Assembly: GCF_003855395.1 (NCBI RefSeq) | Contig: NZ_CP034015.1 | Coordinates: forward strand, 2,862,001-2,926,000 | Length of the DNA: 64,000 nucleotides | Source: Shewanella livingstonensis | GTDB taxonomy: Bacteria; Pseudomonadota; Gammaproteobacteria; Enterobacterales; Shewanellaceae | Direction: 5' to 3' | In this document: positions 25,350 to 34,035 of the stretch, piece after piece | Numbering within the stretch: position 1 is the first letter of the stretch | Layout: every line of letters begins with the position of its first letter | The notes under the pieces: model-generated | Seen by the model: only the letters and a program-made list of their open reading frames with translations | What the model was told of the DNA's origin: nothing | Databases searched by the model: none | Translations under genes and position numbers: made by a program

Positions 25350-25791
25350 TTTATTCCTCTCAAAGTAGAATTAATTAGTCATAACATTACAGCATTTGTA
25401 TAAATGGTGAATGCAAGTTAGTAATAGTATATTTAAAGTATACTCACCTATTAACATTTCACTCACATTACATCATCTATGAATAAATATGATTGTTTTA
25501 ACTTACAATTAAATGCTTGTTAAAACAAATAGTAAACGACATCATTACTATATCTAATTTAACGTTAAATACATACATTTCGTTTATAGAAGAATTAATT
25601 AAATATCTTAAACGATGCCTTTAAATAAACTATACATCTTATAATTACTGCAGATCAATAGCGTTTAAGCTAATTTATCGTTAATGTTAGTATATCTTTA
25701 TACTAACATCTCAACATAATGGATCAACCATATGCCATTAAACTCGATTAATATTTTATCTTAATCACTTAATTAAATATTGAAGAGGATC
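25350..25791. other. AT-rich region upstream of dps
   Basis: 440 bp of very AT-rich DNA without open frames. Besides the palindrome at 25684-25709 it contains a smaller GTATATTTAAAGTATAC-type dyad near 25427-25443, about 80 bp upstream of dps. Confidence 0.5.
25684..25709. promoter_or_regulatory. 11-bp-arm palindrome (operator or weak terminator)
   Basis: ATGTTAGTATA and TATACTAACAT pair exactly around a 4-base TCTT loop. It lies 83 bp past the DUF2127 stop and ~335 bp before dps; it has no clear T run, so either an operator or a terminator is possible. Confidence 0.45.
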
Positions 25792-26250
25792 TCATATTGA
25801 TCCTCGAACAGAAAATAATACCCGATACATATACACTACAACTGCAAGATTAATTGCCAGCACACTCACACTGAGTAAACTAAAGTGCCTCATCATCTCA
25901 TAAACCTCAAAAGGCAGGTATATTGCACCGCTTAACAAAGCAAACCATTGGGTCCAACGCATGTTATGCCATAAACCGTAGGCTTCAATAAATCGAATTA
26001 AGGTATATATTGCTGCTCCTAGGGCCATTAAGATTACGCTCGACTGTGATACCGACCCAATCGCTGAAATAAAAACACTGGGATAATGACTGGCTGGGTT
26101 AAGGTGTAAATGAGTCACTAACTGTGTAGCCAGCATAGATAAGTTTTGACCGGCATAAACATGTAACCCAATCGCAACCATTAAAGCTAATATTCCCTTG
26201 CTTGCTTCGAGTACCGCAACGGCACGTACGCCTTTGTCCGAATGCATCAT
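25792..26250 (-). CDS. DUF2127 family membrane protein
   Basis: A 152-residue inner-membrane protein with four hydrophobic segments (~10-30, 58-78, 95-112, 122-148). The start Gly-Val-Arg-Ala-Val-Ala-Val-Leu-Glu-Ala-Ser-Lys-Gly-Ile-Leu-Ala and the Glu-Ala-Tyr-Gly-Leu-Trp-x-x-Met-Arg-Trp-Thr-Gln-Trp-Phe-Ala (~88-103) and Pro-Phe-Glu-Val-Tyr-Glu segments define DUF2127. Function unknown. It is a single gene preceded by a terminator of the neighbouring operon. Confidence 0.85.
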   Translation of the reverse strand: MMHSDKGVRAVAVLEASKGILALMVAIGLHVYAGQNLSMLATQLVTHLHLNPASHYPSVFISAIGSVSQSSVILMALGAAIYTLIRFIEAYGLWHNMRWTQWFALLSGAIYLPFEVYEMMRHFSLLSVSVLAINLAVVVYMYRVLFSVRGSI

Positions 26251-26330
26251 TTTGTTCCGCGTTTCCAGTATAAACAGATTGACCTATCTTAACGGCTCAT
26301 AACAGCGGCACCTATGAATATTTTATCCAC

Positions 26331-26360
26331 AAAAAAGCACTTCAATTGAAGTGCTTTTTT
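26331..26360. terminator. Bidirectional terminator
   Basis: A perfect 30-bp palindrome: AAAAAAGCACTTC then AATT then GAAGTGCTTTTTT. With A and T runs on both sides it can end the desaturase operon (minus). Confidence 0.9.
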
Positions 26361-26377
26361 GGCGCATTTAATGTTGT

Positions 26378-27433
26378 TTATGGTAGCGAATAACGCAGTA
26401 TTCGTTTAACTACCTGGCTGTATTGACGTAAAAAAGGCCCGGTGTGATACGCAATGCCATGACGGGCAAATATCGCCTGCACTTGGGGTGCAACTTGCTG
26501 ATAGCGAGACGACGGCAAATCGGGGAACAAATGATGTTCAATTTGAAAACTCAAGTGACCGGTTAATATATGAAACAGCTTGCCACCAAGAATGTTTGAC
26601 GAGCCTAATGCCTGACGATAATACCATTGGCCTTGAGTTTCATTTTCACACTCAGCTTGGCTAAAGGTATGTACATCTGAGGTGAAATGACCACAAAAGA
26701 TGATGGTTGAGGTCCATAAGTTACGCAGTAAATTGGCGATTAAGTTACCACTTATTACCCACAAAAATAGTGGTCCTGCAAGCAGAGGAAACACCAGATA
26801 ATCTTTGAATAATTGCTTGCCCCCTTTGCTAAAAAAGCGTCGTTTGAGTTCACTCGCATTCACTTTAGATGCTCTACCTTGTTTCTTTTTACCCATAAAA
26901 ACCCGCTCAGCGGCAAGTTCGTGATAAGAAATACCCCATTGAAATAACACACTTAAATAAATATAAGTGATAAATTGCCACAGATTTTTAAGTCGCCACG
27001 AAAAGTCATTCGACAAACGCAGTAAGCCATAACCAAAATCTCGGTCTTTACCGATTACATTGGTATAAGTGTGATGTTCATAATTATGAATACGCTGCCA
27101 ACTTTTACCGTCGCAGGCAATATCCCAATCAAACTGACGCGAGTTAATATGAGGATCGTTCATCCAATCATATTGACCGTGTAACACGTTATGACCAATC
27201 TCCATATTGTCGAGAATTTTGGCGCTGGCTAAGCTTAATACACCGACAACCCACCATAATGGATGGATAAACCCGAGCATCAATAACGCACGACCGCCCC
27301 ACTCTAAGCCTCTTTGCCATACAATAACGTTACGAATATAGGCTGCATCTATGGCGCCTACATCCTTTAGGGTTTGACGTTTTAAGTCATCTAACTCATT
27401 AGCCAATAAGTCAAAGTTAATATTTTTATTCAT
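26378..27433 (-). CDS. Membrane fatty acid desaturase
   Basis: A 351-residue membrane di-iron desaturase. The three histidine boxes are present: His-Asn-Val-Leu-His (~80), His-Asn-Tyr-Glu-His-His (~116) and Gln-Ile-Glu-His-His-Leu-Phe-Pro (~298), with an extra Gly-His-Phe near 246. It introduces a cis double bond into acyl chains, probably of phospholipids, using electrons from the reductase encoded 4 bp upstream (27438-28592), as for DesB/DesC-type pairs. Hydrophobic hairpins lie near 45-70 and 210-235. The operon is controlled from a promoter with two palindromes near 28600-28640. Likely role: oxygen-dependent membrane fluidity control, which suits a cold-adapted marine bacterium. Confidence 0.93.
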   Translation of the reverse strand: MNKNINFDLLANELDDLKRQTLKDVGAIDAAYIRNVIVWQRGLEWGGRALLMLGFIHPLWWVVGVLSLASAKILDNMEIGHNVLHGQYDWMNDPHINSRQFDWDIACDGKSWQRIHNYEHHTYTNVIGKDRDFGYGLLRLSNDFSWRLKNLWQFITYIYLSVLFQWGISYHELAAERVFMGKKKQGRASKVNASELKRRFFSKGGKQLFKDYLVFPLLAGPLFLWVISGNLIANLLRNLWTSTIIFCGHFTSDVHTFSQAECENETQGQWYYRQALGSSNILGGKLFHILTGHLSFQIEHHLFPDLPSSRYQQVAPQVQAIFARHGIAYHTGPFLRQYSQVVKRILRYSLP

Positions 27434-27437
27434 CTAT

Positions 27438-28592
27438 TTATAATTCCAACTCAAGTGGCGTCACCGCCTGAGAAATACATAATTGAATTAATTGCTCACC
27501 TTGTTGCGATAACTCACCCGTGCGTAAGTTTCTGACTACGCCAGATTTTTTAACACACTGGCATTGGTGGCACACACCAATTCGACAACCAAAAGTAGCA
27601 CTAATCCCTTGTTGCTCTAGGCCATTTAATAAGGTGTCGTTAGTCGCTAACGTCAGCTGAGTTTGTTTGCCCCGCTGGGTTAACTGAATATGTTGTTCGC
27701 CATTATCTGTTTTAGGCAGTATCGGAGCTTGAAAATACTCAGCTTGACGATGTTGTGGCGGATGATTAATGGCATCTAATTGGTGATCAACATCTTGCTT
27801 AAACTGACCCGGCCCGCATATCAACACCTGACTTGACGCTAGGCAGCCTTGTAATGCAGTCGCTAAATTATCGCCATTTTTACGCACCAACAATTTGACC
27901 TTAAGTTGAGGCAACAGCTGGGCTAATACTGTTAATTCATCAACATATAAGTGCTCGCCAGCTTTAGCGAAATACACGACATAAATAGGGTTTGATGGCT
28001 TATGGGCTGGTGATTGAATAGCGTTAGCAAATAACGGCTTTAATCGATGCGTCGACAAGGCTAATTGATGCAACATCGCCATAAACGGAGTAATACCACT
28101 ACCGGCAGCAACCAACCATAATGGCGTTTCTGGCAGATTTAGCACACTGTCACTTAATAAAAACTCACCTTGTGGTGCACTTAAGTTAACAAAACCACCT
28201 ACTGAGATATGCTGGCTTAACGCAGAGGTAAAAGCGCCATCGGCAGTGTGTTTAATAGTTAAACGAATAACCCGTTTTTTAGGCTGCAAAGTTTGGCGTT
28301 GATCGGGCGCTGACGATATAGAGAATGGTCGCGTCATTAACCGTCCATTGATCTCCAGTGTTAATAACACATGCTGGCCAGCTTTGGCTTGCGGCCATGT
28401 TTTTTGCGGTGCTAACTCAAGCTGTAATACATCATCACGAAGCGGTTTTAACGACAATACTTGAGCACGAAACCAATGGGTTCGCCACGCAGGTTTAACT
28501 CGCTGAATAAGCGGTTCAAAATAACTGCCTAATGATTCAGTATGAAATAGGGTCTTAGCAGTGACTTGATTGAGTCGGGTCAATAAATTCAT
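27438..28592 (-). CDS. Ferredoxin-NAD(P)H reductase with C-terminal 2Fe-2S domain, partner of the desaturase
   Basis: A 384-residue flavoprotein. Arg-Pro-Phe-Ser-Ile-Ser-Ser-Ala (~87-94) binds FAD, Ala-Ala-Gly-Ser-Gly-Ile-Thr-Pro-Phe-Met-Ala (~163-173) binds NAD(P)H, and the C-terminal Cys-Arg-Ile-Gly-Val-Cys-His-Gln-Cys plus a later Cys (~337-374) hold a plant-type 2Fe-2S cluster. It delivers electrons to the following desaturase. The assigned ATG at 28590-28592 has no ribosome site, and a palindromic operator starts only 4 bp upstream, so translation may be leaderless or start elsewhere. No later Met gives an intact family N-terminus. Confidence 0.9.
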   Translation of the reverse strand: MNLLTRLNQVTAKTLFHTESLGSYFEPLIQRVKPAWRTHWFRAQVLSLKPLRDDVLQLELAPQKTWPQAKAGQHVLLTLEINGRLMTRPFSISSAPDQRQTLQPKKRVIRLTIKHTADGAFTSALSQHISVGGFVNLSAPQGEFLLSDSVLNLPETPLWLVAAGSGITPFMAMLHQLALSTHRLKPLFANAIQSPAHKPSNPIYVVYFAKAGEHLYVDELTVLAQLLPQLKVKLLVRKNGDNLATALQGCLASSQVLICGPGQFKQDVDHQLDAINHPPQHRQAEYFQAPILPKTDNGEQHIQLTQRGKQTQLTLATNDTLLNGLEQQGISATFGCRIGVCHQCQCVKKSGVVRNLRTGELSQQGEQLIQLCISQAVTPLELEL

Positions 28593-28596
28593 TTAT

Positions 28597-28614
28597 AGCG
28601 TACACGTGTTAGCT
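28597..28614. promoter_or_regulatory. FabR/DesT-like operator 1
   Basis: AGCGTACACGTGTTAGCT, a dyad with 7 of 9 positions symmetric, similar to the AGCGTACA-type half sites bound by the FabR/DesT lipid regulators. It ends 4 bp before the reductase start codon. Confidence 0.6.
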
Positions 28615-28617
28615 TAA

Positions 28618-28643
28618 TTTCAGCGCACAATTGTACGCTGAAA
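28618..28643. promoter_or_regulatory. FabR/DesT-like operator 2
   Basis: Core CAGCGCACAATTGTACGCTG is symmetric at 9 of 10 positions and is flanked by TTT and AAA, extending the dyad to 26 bp. Its centre is 25 bp from that of operator 1. A TetR-type unsaturated-fatty-acid sensor is the expected binder (inference); no such gene is adjacent. Confidence 0.65.
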
Positions 28644-29175
28644 TAACATTGTGGTGCAAGTAGCTGTTTATATCATTTAGTGTCTTATTAATAAGACTTT
28701 AAAGTAAGGATTAAATACTGACCATTGCTTGTCATAAAAATGATCAAGGTAAGCGATACAATACAGCAACATCGATGCGTTCGCTTATCGCTTAAATACT
28801 TAGTTGTTTAAATAGGAATAGATGCTCAGATAGTAATAGATGATTTTTTCATCCATTCGATGCAAAGGTGGGCAAAATCGGTAGTGGTTGACGGCATATG
28901 CTCAATGCACACAAACATGTGCTAAATACCATGTACAAGATTTATAGCATAAGATTTACTTTATTTACCGTAACAACTGATTGTTCTGCTAGTGATTTAA
29001 TCAGCCTTGATAGCGAATGATACAAGTCATCAAAAATAACGTTTCACCACAGCCTAAAGTGAAATAAGCCGCTGCTATTTGGTTAAATGATTACGCTAAC
29101 TTTTTATGCTGTCTCTGCATTAATAAGCTAGATTCGAGTAACACCTTCGCTACAGCAATGATGACCCCCTGCGAG
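28644..29175. other. 530-bp intergenic region with a 16-bp perfect palindrome
   Basis: No gene supported. GTCTTATTAATAAGAC at 28682-28697 is a perfect palindrome ~40 bp upstream of operator 2. The rest is AT rich; a short frame at 29091-29288 overlaps the next gene out of frame and is not credible. Confidence 0.45.
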
Positions 29176-29607
29176 TTAATGGCAAATAGCATATTTACCA
29201 AACCACTTTTTATAAGGTTGATAATTATCATAGAGCCAATTGAATACGCCGGTATAAACAAAGAAAAACACCAACACGCCCCCTTCAAGCATTAAGGTAT
29301 CAACAAGGTTTAAACTTAAATACCACGAAACCACTGGGAGGGTTACCACTAGCAAGCCGCCTTCGAAACACATCGCATGCACAATACGAGTGGATAAAGT
29401 ACGCGTCACTCTGTCACTGCCTAATAACTTATCGAACCAAATATTATAAATATAATTCCAGGTGACTGCGCATAACGATATGCCGATACTCACCACCAAC
29501 ATATCGATGGTGCTTTTCTCCATGAGCATGGCGCTCACAGGGACTATGATGGCTGCTGCCAATATCTCAAAAGACACCGCGTGGAATATTCTCTCTTTTG
29601 TTTGCAT
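29176..29607 (-). CDS. PACE family efflux transporter
   Basis: The protein is 143 residues from the Met at 29607 (Met-Gln-Thr-Lys-Glu-Arg-Ile-Phe-His-Ala-Val-Ser-Phe-Glu), which matches the PACE start; the frame is open to 29646. It is built from two tandem bacterial transmembrane pair domains, four helices, with the family motifs Arg-Ile-Phe-His-Ala...Phe-Glu (repeat 1) and Arg-x-x-His-Ala-x-x-Phe-Glu-Gly-Gly-Leu (repeat 2), and Trp-Asn-Tyr-Ile-Tyr-Asn / Phe-Asn-Trp-Leu-Tyr-Asp. The Glu in repeat 1 is needed for proton-coupled export in AceI. Typical substrates are chlorhexidine, acriflavine and polyamines. A LysR gene diverges from it, as in many PACE loci. Confidence 0.92.
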   Translation of the reverse strand: MQTKERIFHAVSFEILAAAIIVPVSAMLMEKSTIDMLVVSIGISLCAVTWNYIYNIWFDKLLGSDRVTRTLSTRIVHAMCFEGGLLVVTLPVVSWYLSLNLVDTLMLEGGVLVFFFVYTGVFNWLYDNYQPYKKWFGKYAICH

Positions 29608-29692
29608 AATAAACTCAATTATTGGTGACGTTTGGCTTATTCTCATCCAATATAAGGATACTTAATAGTTAGATACTATCTGGAAAAGCGAT

Positions 29693-30574
29693 ATGTATAG
29701 CATTGATCAACTCGAGGCGTTTGTTGCAACGGCTAAAACAGGCTCGTTTTCAGCGGCGGCTCGTTCACTCAATAAAGCGCAATCTGTGGTAAGCCAACAT
29801 GTCATCAACCTTGAGATAGACTGCAATGCTGCGCTATTTGACCGCAGCGGCCGTTACCCACAACTTACCCAGGCGGGACATACGTTGTTATCACATGCGC
29901 AAGTGTTATTAGCGCAGCATCAACGCTTACGTTCTTGCGCTCAACATCTTGATAAACCGTTTATTTCCGAGCTCACCATCGGCTTAGATGAAGGCATACC
30001 CTTCCAAAAACTCTCTAGTATGGTTAATCAGTTAGAAATTGATTTCCCCAATACCACACTGGAATTTTTTACCGCATCGAGCATTGATATTGTCGACTTG
30101 ATTGACACAGATAGAGCCGTCACCGGGATTATTTTTAGTGAGCTGTCGATCCCCTCTCACATTGACTGTGAATCCATTGGGGCAATTAAGTTTGATCTCT
30201 ACGTTGCGAGTACTCATCCATTAGCCCAACAAGAATCGAACAACTTAGCCAACTTAAAGCTGCATAGACAATTGCTAATGCGGTCACGCAATAACAAATC
30301 CAGTAACTTCCAACTCGCGCTGAGCCCAGAGATTTGGTATGCCGATAACTATTATGTGTTACTGGAACTGACATTGCAGGGTAATGGCTGGTGTTTATTA
30401 CCCAACCATATCGCCAATGAGTACGTTAACAGTGGCCGATTGGTGTTGTTACCCAGTGAGTTTAAAGATATGGGTTGGCATGCCAATGTTGATGTCATTC
30501 AGCATCATCGCTATAGCCTGGAGCCAATGTTTAAGCAGTTTAGGCATTCGTTAAGGCAATTACTGACGCCATAA
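29693..30574 (+). CDS. LysR family regulator divergent from the PACE gene
   Basis: A 293-residue LysR-type protein. The winged helix at the N-terminus has Phe-Val-Ala-Thr-Ala-Lys-Thr-Gly-Ser-Phe-Ser-Ala-Ala-Ala-Arg-Ser-Leu-Asn-Lys-Ala-Gln (residues ~10-30), followed by a substrate-binding domain from ~90. The 85-bp divergent gap to the PACE exporter is the usual arrangement for LysR proteins that activate PACE genes in response to their substrates (AceR type); the link here is inference from position. A strong terminator follows. Confidence 0.9.
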   Translation: MYSIDQLEAFVATAKTGSFSAAARSLNKAQSVVSQHVINLEIDCNAALFDRSGRYPQLTQAGHTLLSHAQVLLAQHQRLRSCAQHLDKPFISELTIGLDEGIPFQKLSSMVNQLEIDFPNTTLEFFTASSIDIVDLIDTDRAVTGIIFSELSIPSHIDCESIGAIKFDLYVASTHPLAQQESNNLANLKLHRQLLMRSRNNKSSNFQLALSPEIWYADNYYVLLELTLQGNGWCLLPNHIANEYVNSGRLVLLPSEFKDMGWHANVDVIQHHRYSLEPMFKQFRHSLRQLLTP

Positions 30575-30592
30575 AAAGTGGGCATACGTAAA

Positions 30593-30625
30593 AAAACACA
30601 GGCCGCGATAAGCGGCCTGTGTTTT
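30593..30625. terminator. Bidirectional terminator
   Basis: Fourteen-base perfect stem AAAACACAGGCCGC / GCGGCCTGTGTTTT with a GATAA loop, between convergent genes. Confidence 0.9.
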
Positions 30626-30654
30626 ATAAAATGTAGTACACAACTCATTGGCGA

Positions 30655-31575
30655 TTAAAAACCAAATTTACCATTACTGTTTTTCCAATCAGTTTGAGCC
30701 GGAATGGTTTCAATGGTGTCCCAATGTTCTACAATTTTACCTTCCTGCACACGGAACAAGTCATAAAATGCCACATGTTGCTGCATGAATATGCCTTCGC
30801 TAATCGACAACACAAAGTTACCTTGGCCCAATATTTTATGGTTAGTTTTTACCACCATTGGCATGTCCATTTTAGCGAGCTCACCTAAGGCTTTGCCTAG
30901 GCCACTTAAACCGTCGCCAATATTCGGGTTATGCTGAATATAATCAGTATCTTCACTACCAATAAATTGACCTATTTTGGCCATATCACCTTTGATCAAA
31001 ATGGTGTTTACAAAATCGGCCACTAAGGTTTTATTTTGCTCGGTTTTGTCTAAGTCGGTCACTGTAGTTGCACCGTCAAACTGGCTGTGACCACTTGGGT
31101 TTGCAGCGGCGATGGTTTGCAGGTTATCCCAATGTTCAACAATTTTACCGTCTTCAAATCGGAAAATATCAAAGCCGGCTTTAGGGCCAAAGAAGTTATA
31201 TTCCGTGTGCGTAACCACATAATTACCGTCTTGAAATGCACGTTTAACCTGAGCTTTTGCGCTGCCTTTAGGTAACTGCTGCATTACTGCACCAAAACCG
31301 GCTAAACCGTCAGCAACGGCTAAGTTATGTTGAATGTATTTGTTAGGGTTGATATAGCCAATTGGCGCTGGGTTGCCCGTTTCAATACTGCTCACTAACT
31401 CAACAACCTGTTGCTTGTAGCTGACTTGAGTTTGTGATTTTTCGGTTGCCGCAACGCTGTTGCCAGACATTAAGGCTCCACCCAATAGTGCACTCGTAAC
31501 AAGTGCACTGACGATTGATTTACGCGCTGCTGATGTGCTGTTAACTGCGATGATTTTGTTAGTAATGGTATTCAT
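30655..31575 (-). CDS. Exported tandem SnoaL/NTF2-like protein
   Basis: The protein is 306 residues from the ATG at 31575, which follows AGAGGACTTACCC; the frame extends to 31650 without such a site. An N-terminal signal peptide (Arg-Lys...hydrophobic core...Ser-Val-Ala-Ala) is visible. The mature part consists of two similar ~125-residue units, each with Tyr-Ile-Gln-His-Asn-(Leu/Pro), Asp-Gly-Leu-x-Gly, Asp-x-Phe-Arg-x-(Glu/Gln)-(Asp/Glu)-Gly-Lys-Ile-Val-Glu-His-Trp-Asp, the hallmark of SnoaL-like polyketide-cyclase-type domains. This internal duplication suggests a pseudodimer. Substrate unknown. The AraC gene directly upstream on the same strand may regulate it. Confidence 0.88.
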   Translation of the reverse strand: MNTITNKIIAVNSTSAARKSIVSALVTSALLGGALMSGNSVAATEKSQTQVSYKQQVVELVSSIETGNPAPIGYINPNKYIQHNLAVADGLAGFGAVMQQLPKGSAKAQVKRAFQDGNYVVTHTEYNFFGPKAGFDIFRFEDGKIVEHWDNLQTIAAANPSGHSQFDGATTVTDLDKTEQNKTLVADFVNTILIKGDMAKIGQFIGSEDTDYIQHNPNIGDGLSGLGKALGELAKMDMPMVVKTNHKILGQGNFVLSISEGIFMQQHVAFYDLFRVQEGKIVEHWDTIETIPAQTDWKNSNGKFGF

Positions 31576-31716
31576 GGGTAAGTCCTCTGGTTTCAATGAG
31601 GACATTGTATAGCGCAACAAAATAGCCCAGTAGAGTGTAAATGAGCACAAAAATGGTCAAAGTCGAACCGTATCGTTCACCACGACTTATGCAACTCTTT
31701 ATTAACGGTTAATCAA

Positions 31717-32586
31717 TTAATGTGTATTGAGTTTACTAAATTGGCTTGGGGTTAATTGTGTTTGGTTTTTAAAGTACTTCACAAAATTACTGGTATCGTC
31801 AAAACCAAAATCATTAGCCAACTGTTGCGTCGTTGCATTGCTCACCACCAAGCGCCGTTTAATCTCGATAATGGTATAAGCATCGATCATCTGTTTTGCG
31901 GTTAAGCCCGTTGCTAATTTACAAATGTTATTAAGGGTTTTATAGGTGGTGTGTATTTGCCCCGCAAACCAATTAGCATCTCGTACTTTATGAGCATGTT
32001 GTTCCATTGAACTAAAGAATTTCGATAACTTAAGGCTTTGGTCTGTTGACAAGTTATCGTGGCTTAACGCGGGACGTAAGCGGTGTAATAACAAGGCAAG
32101 CGCTGAAAATAAATACATGACAATTAACGGCTCAGACGGTTCTATTGTGCTTTCGGTGAGTATTTCGTTAATTAACGTTTCAGTGCGGGCGTGGTTAACA
32201 TTGTCGAGTTGCAACAGCGGATTATGTTGTTGATTTAAATGTGTTGGGGTGTAATTAGGTAGCCGCATATTGGCATGTACTTTGTCTAAAAAGGCTTGGG
32301 TAAACAGTAATACTTTACCTTGAGGCTGATGCGAAAAATCAAAACTATGCACCTGATCTGGCTGCACAAAGATTAATGAACCGGCCTTAAAGTCATAACC
32401 GGTAAAGTCCACATAATGCTTGCCCTCACCTTGTTTAATATAGATCAACATAAAAAATGACACGCGATGAGGTGCTTGAGGATCGTGTTCCATGTTAGGT
32501 CGACAATACAAATTAGACAGTTCAATAATCTCTAATTCAGCTTGCTTGGTTTTTTCATGGTTGAAGCCAATATTAGGGATAGTCAT
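31717..32586 (-). CDS. AraC family regulator
   Basis: A 289-residue protein with an N-terminal cupin-like sensing domain (Pro-His-Arg-Val-Ser-Phe-Phe-Met-Leu-Ile-Tyr-Ile then Gly-Ser-Leu-Ile-Phe-Val-Gln-Pro-Asp-Gln-Val-His, ~39-82) and two C-terminal helix-turn-helix units ending Gln-Leu-Ala-Asn-Asp-Phe-Gly-Phe-Asp-Asp-Thr-Ser-Asn-Phe-Val-Lys-Tyr-Phe-Lys. The cupin motif suggests a small-molecule effector. It is read toward the SnoaL-like gene and away from the zinc-less alcohol dehydrogenase gene; either may be its target. Confidence 0.9.
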   Translation of the reverse strand: MTIPNIGFNHEKTKQAELEIIELSNLYCRPNMEHDPQAPHRVSFFMLIYIKQGEGKHYVDFTGYDFKAGSLIFVQPDQVHSFDFSHQPQGKVLLFTQAFLDKVHANMRLPNYTPTHLNQQHNPLLQLDNVNHARTETLINEILTESTIEPSEPLIVMYLFSALALLLHRLRPALSHDNLSTDQSLKLSKFFSSMEQHAHKVRDANWFAGQIHTTYKTLNNICKLATGLTAKQMIDAYTIIEIKRRLVVSNATTQQLANDFGFDDTSNFVKYFKNQTQLTPSQFSKLNTH

Positions 32587-32661
32587 GTCATGCTCGAATG
32601 TTATTGAGTGATTGGGCGAGTAAATGTAACCAAAGTGATAATTAAATCATTATCAAGCAAT

Positions 32662-32761
32662 TAATACCAATCTGCATTAATAAGTGACCTCTCACTTATT
32701 AATGCGGAACACCATAACGGCCACTTATTATGGTCATATATATCCATAATGATTGGCTTTA
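32662..32761. mobile_element. 100-bp MITE-like element
   Basis: Ends are imperfect terminal inverted repeats TAATACCAATC (32662) and GATTGGCTTTA (32751-32761). Inside is an exact 14-base hairpin GCATTAATAAGTGA / TCACTTATTAATGC (32674-32705). No coding capacity. It lies in the AraC/dehydrogenase divergent promoter region and may affect both. Confidence 0.65.
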
Positions 32762-32888
32762 GTTGCTCTTTTTACCGCTAACTAAAAACGGCACAATGAC
32801 GCTATTAACTCATGGGCAACACATTTTACGTATACGTATTGCCACATGTATTCATTCATCATCACGATATTATTAAGAGGCTACTGCC

Positions 32889-33896
32889 ATGAAAGCCATT
32901 GGTTATCAGCAAAATCTACCGGTACACGATCCATTATCATTACAAGATATTCAGTTAGATATGCCTGTTGCGAAAGACCGTGACATTCTGGTTGAAGTCA
33001 AAGCGGTGTCTGTTAATCCTGCCGACTTTAAAATTCGTCAAGATATGCCGGCACCTGAAGGTGAATGGAAAATATTAGGTTTTGATGCTGCTGGTATCGT
33101 TAAATCCGTGGGTGAAAATGTCAGCTTGTTTAAGCCTGGCGACAAAGTATGGTATGCCGGTGATGTGACTCGTTCAGGTAGTAATGCACAATACCAACTG
33201 GTCGACGAACGTATCGTGGGCCATATGCCAAAAAACTTATCTTTTGACGAAGCCGCTGCTTTGCCATTGACCGCCATTACCGCATGGGAATTATTGTTCG
33301 ACCGCCTAAAAGTGGATAAAGACAACGCCAACAAACGTATTTTGGTTATCGGCGCAGCCGGTGGTGTGGGTTCAATTATGGTGCAATTACTAAAACAGCT
33401 CACCCAACTTGAAATTATTGCTACGGCATCACGAGCAGAAACCGTGTCATGGTTACAAGACTTAGGCGCTGACCATATTATTAATCATCGTTATAAATTG
33501 AGTGAACAGTTTGCCGAAAAACAGTTGCCATTAGTCGACTATGTTGTGAGTTTAAACAATACCTCTGAACACTTAATGGAAATAGAAAAGGTGATTAAGC
33601 CACAAGGTCAATTTGCGTTAATTGACGATCCACAAAGCTTAGACATTATGCCGTTTAAAATGAAGAGCATTTCAATTCACTGGGAGCTGATGTTCACTCG
33701 CTCTTTGTTTAAGACCGACGACATGCAAGCTCAACATCAACTGCTTAACGATGTCGCTAAACTAATCGACAGCGGCCAGATTAAAACCACTGTGGGTGAA
33801 CATTATGGTGTGATTAATGCGACGAACTTACGCCGAGCTCACGAGCGCTTAGAAACTCAGCAAGCTAAAGGCAAAATTGTTTTAGCGGGTTTTTAA
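32889..33896 (+). CDS. Zinc-type alcohol dehydrogenase-like MDR oxidoreductase
   Basis: A 335-residue medium-chain reductase of the quinone oxidoreductase-like group. The N-terminal GroES-like part has Val-Ser-Val-Asn-Pro-Ala-Asp-Phe-Lys and Gly-Phe-Asp-Ala-Ala-Gly-Ile-Val. The Rossmann motif Ile-Gly-Ala-Ala-Gly-Gly-Val-Gly-Ser (~154-162) binds NAD(P)H. Catalytic zinc ligands (the Cys/His/Cys set) are not present, so it is probably a zinc-free reductase of enones or quinones. GAGG precedes the ATG. It is the first gene of a + strand run with two small genes that follow (34036, 34676), though a 139-bp gap separates it from the next. Confidence 0.9.
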   Translation: MKAIGYQQNLPVHDPLSLQDIQLDMPVAKDRDILVEVKAVSVNPADFKIRQDMPAPEGEWKILGFDAAGIVKSVGENVSLFKPGDKVWYAGDVTRSGSNAQYQLVDERIVGHMPKNLSFDEAAALPLTAITAWELLFDRLKVDKDNANKRILVIGAAGGVGSIMVQLLKQLTQLEIIATASRAETVSWLQDLGADHIINHRYKLSEQFAEKQLPLVDYVVSLNNTSEHLMEIEKVIKPQGQFALIDDPQSLDIMPFKMKSISIHWELMFTRSLFKTDDMQAQHQLLNDVAKLIDSGQIKTTVGEHYGVINATNLRRAHERLETQQAKGKIVLAGF

Positions 33897-34035
33897 TGAT
33901 GACGAACGAGTTTATCTGAAAAAATAATTGGAGCCAGACTCCTTTGAAGCACTTTTTATCATCGTTACGATCTCTAAAGTGCTTATCGATATCAACACTT
34001 GATTCAGCAACTATATAATAAATTTGGAGCATGGC

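Noticed and set aside
29091..29288. 65-residue ORF overlapping the PACE gene end
   Set aside because: Overlaps the PACE gene out of frame on the same strand, and the PACE protein already has its normal length.
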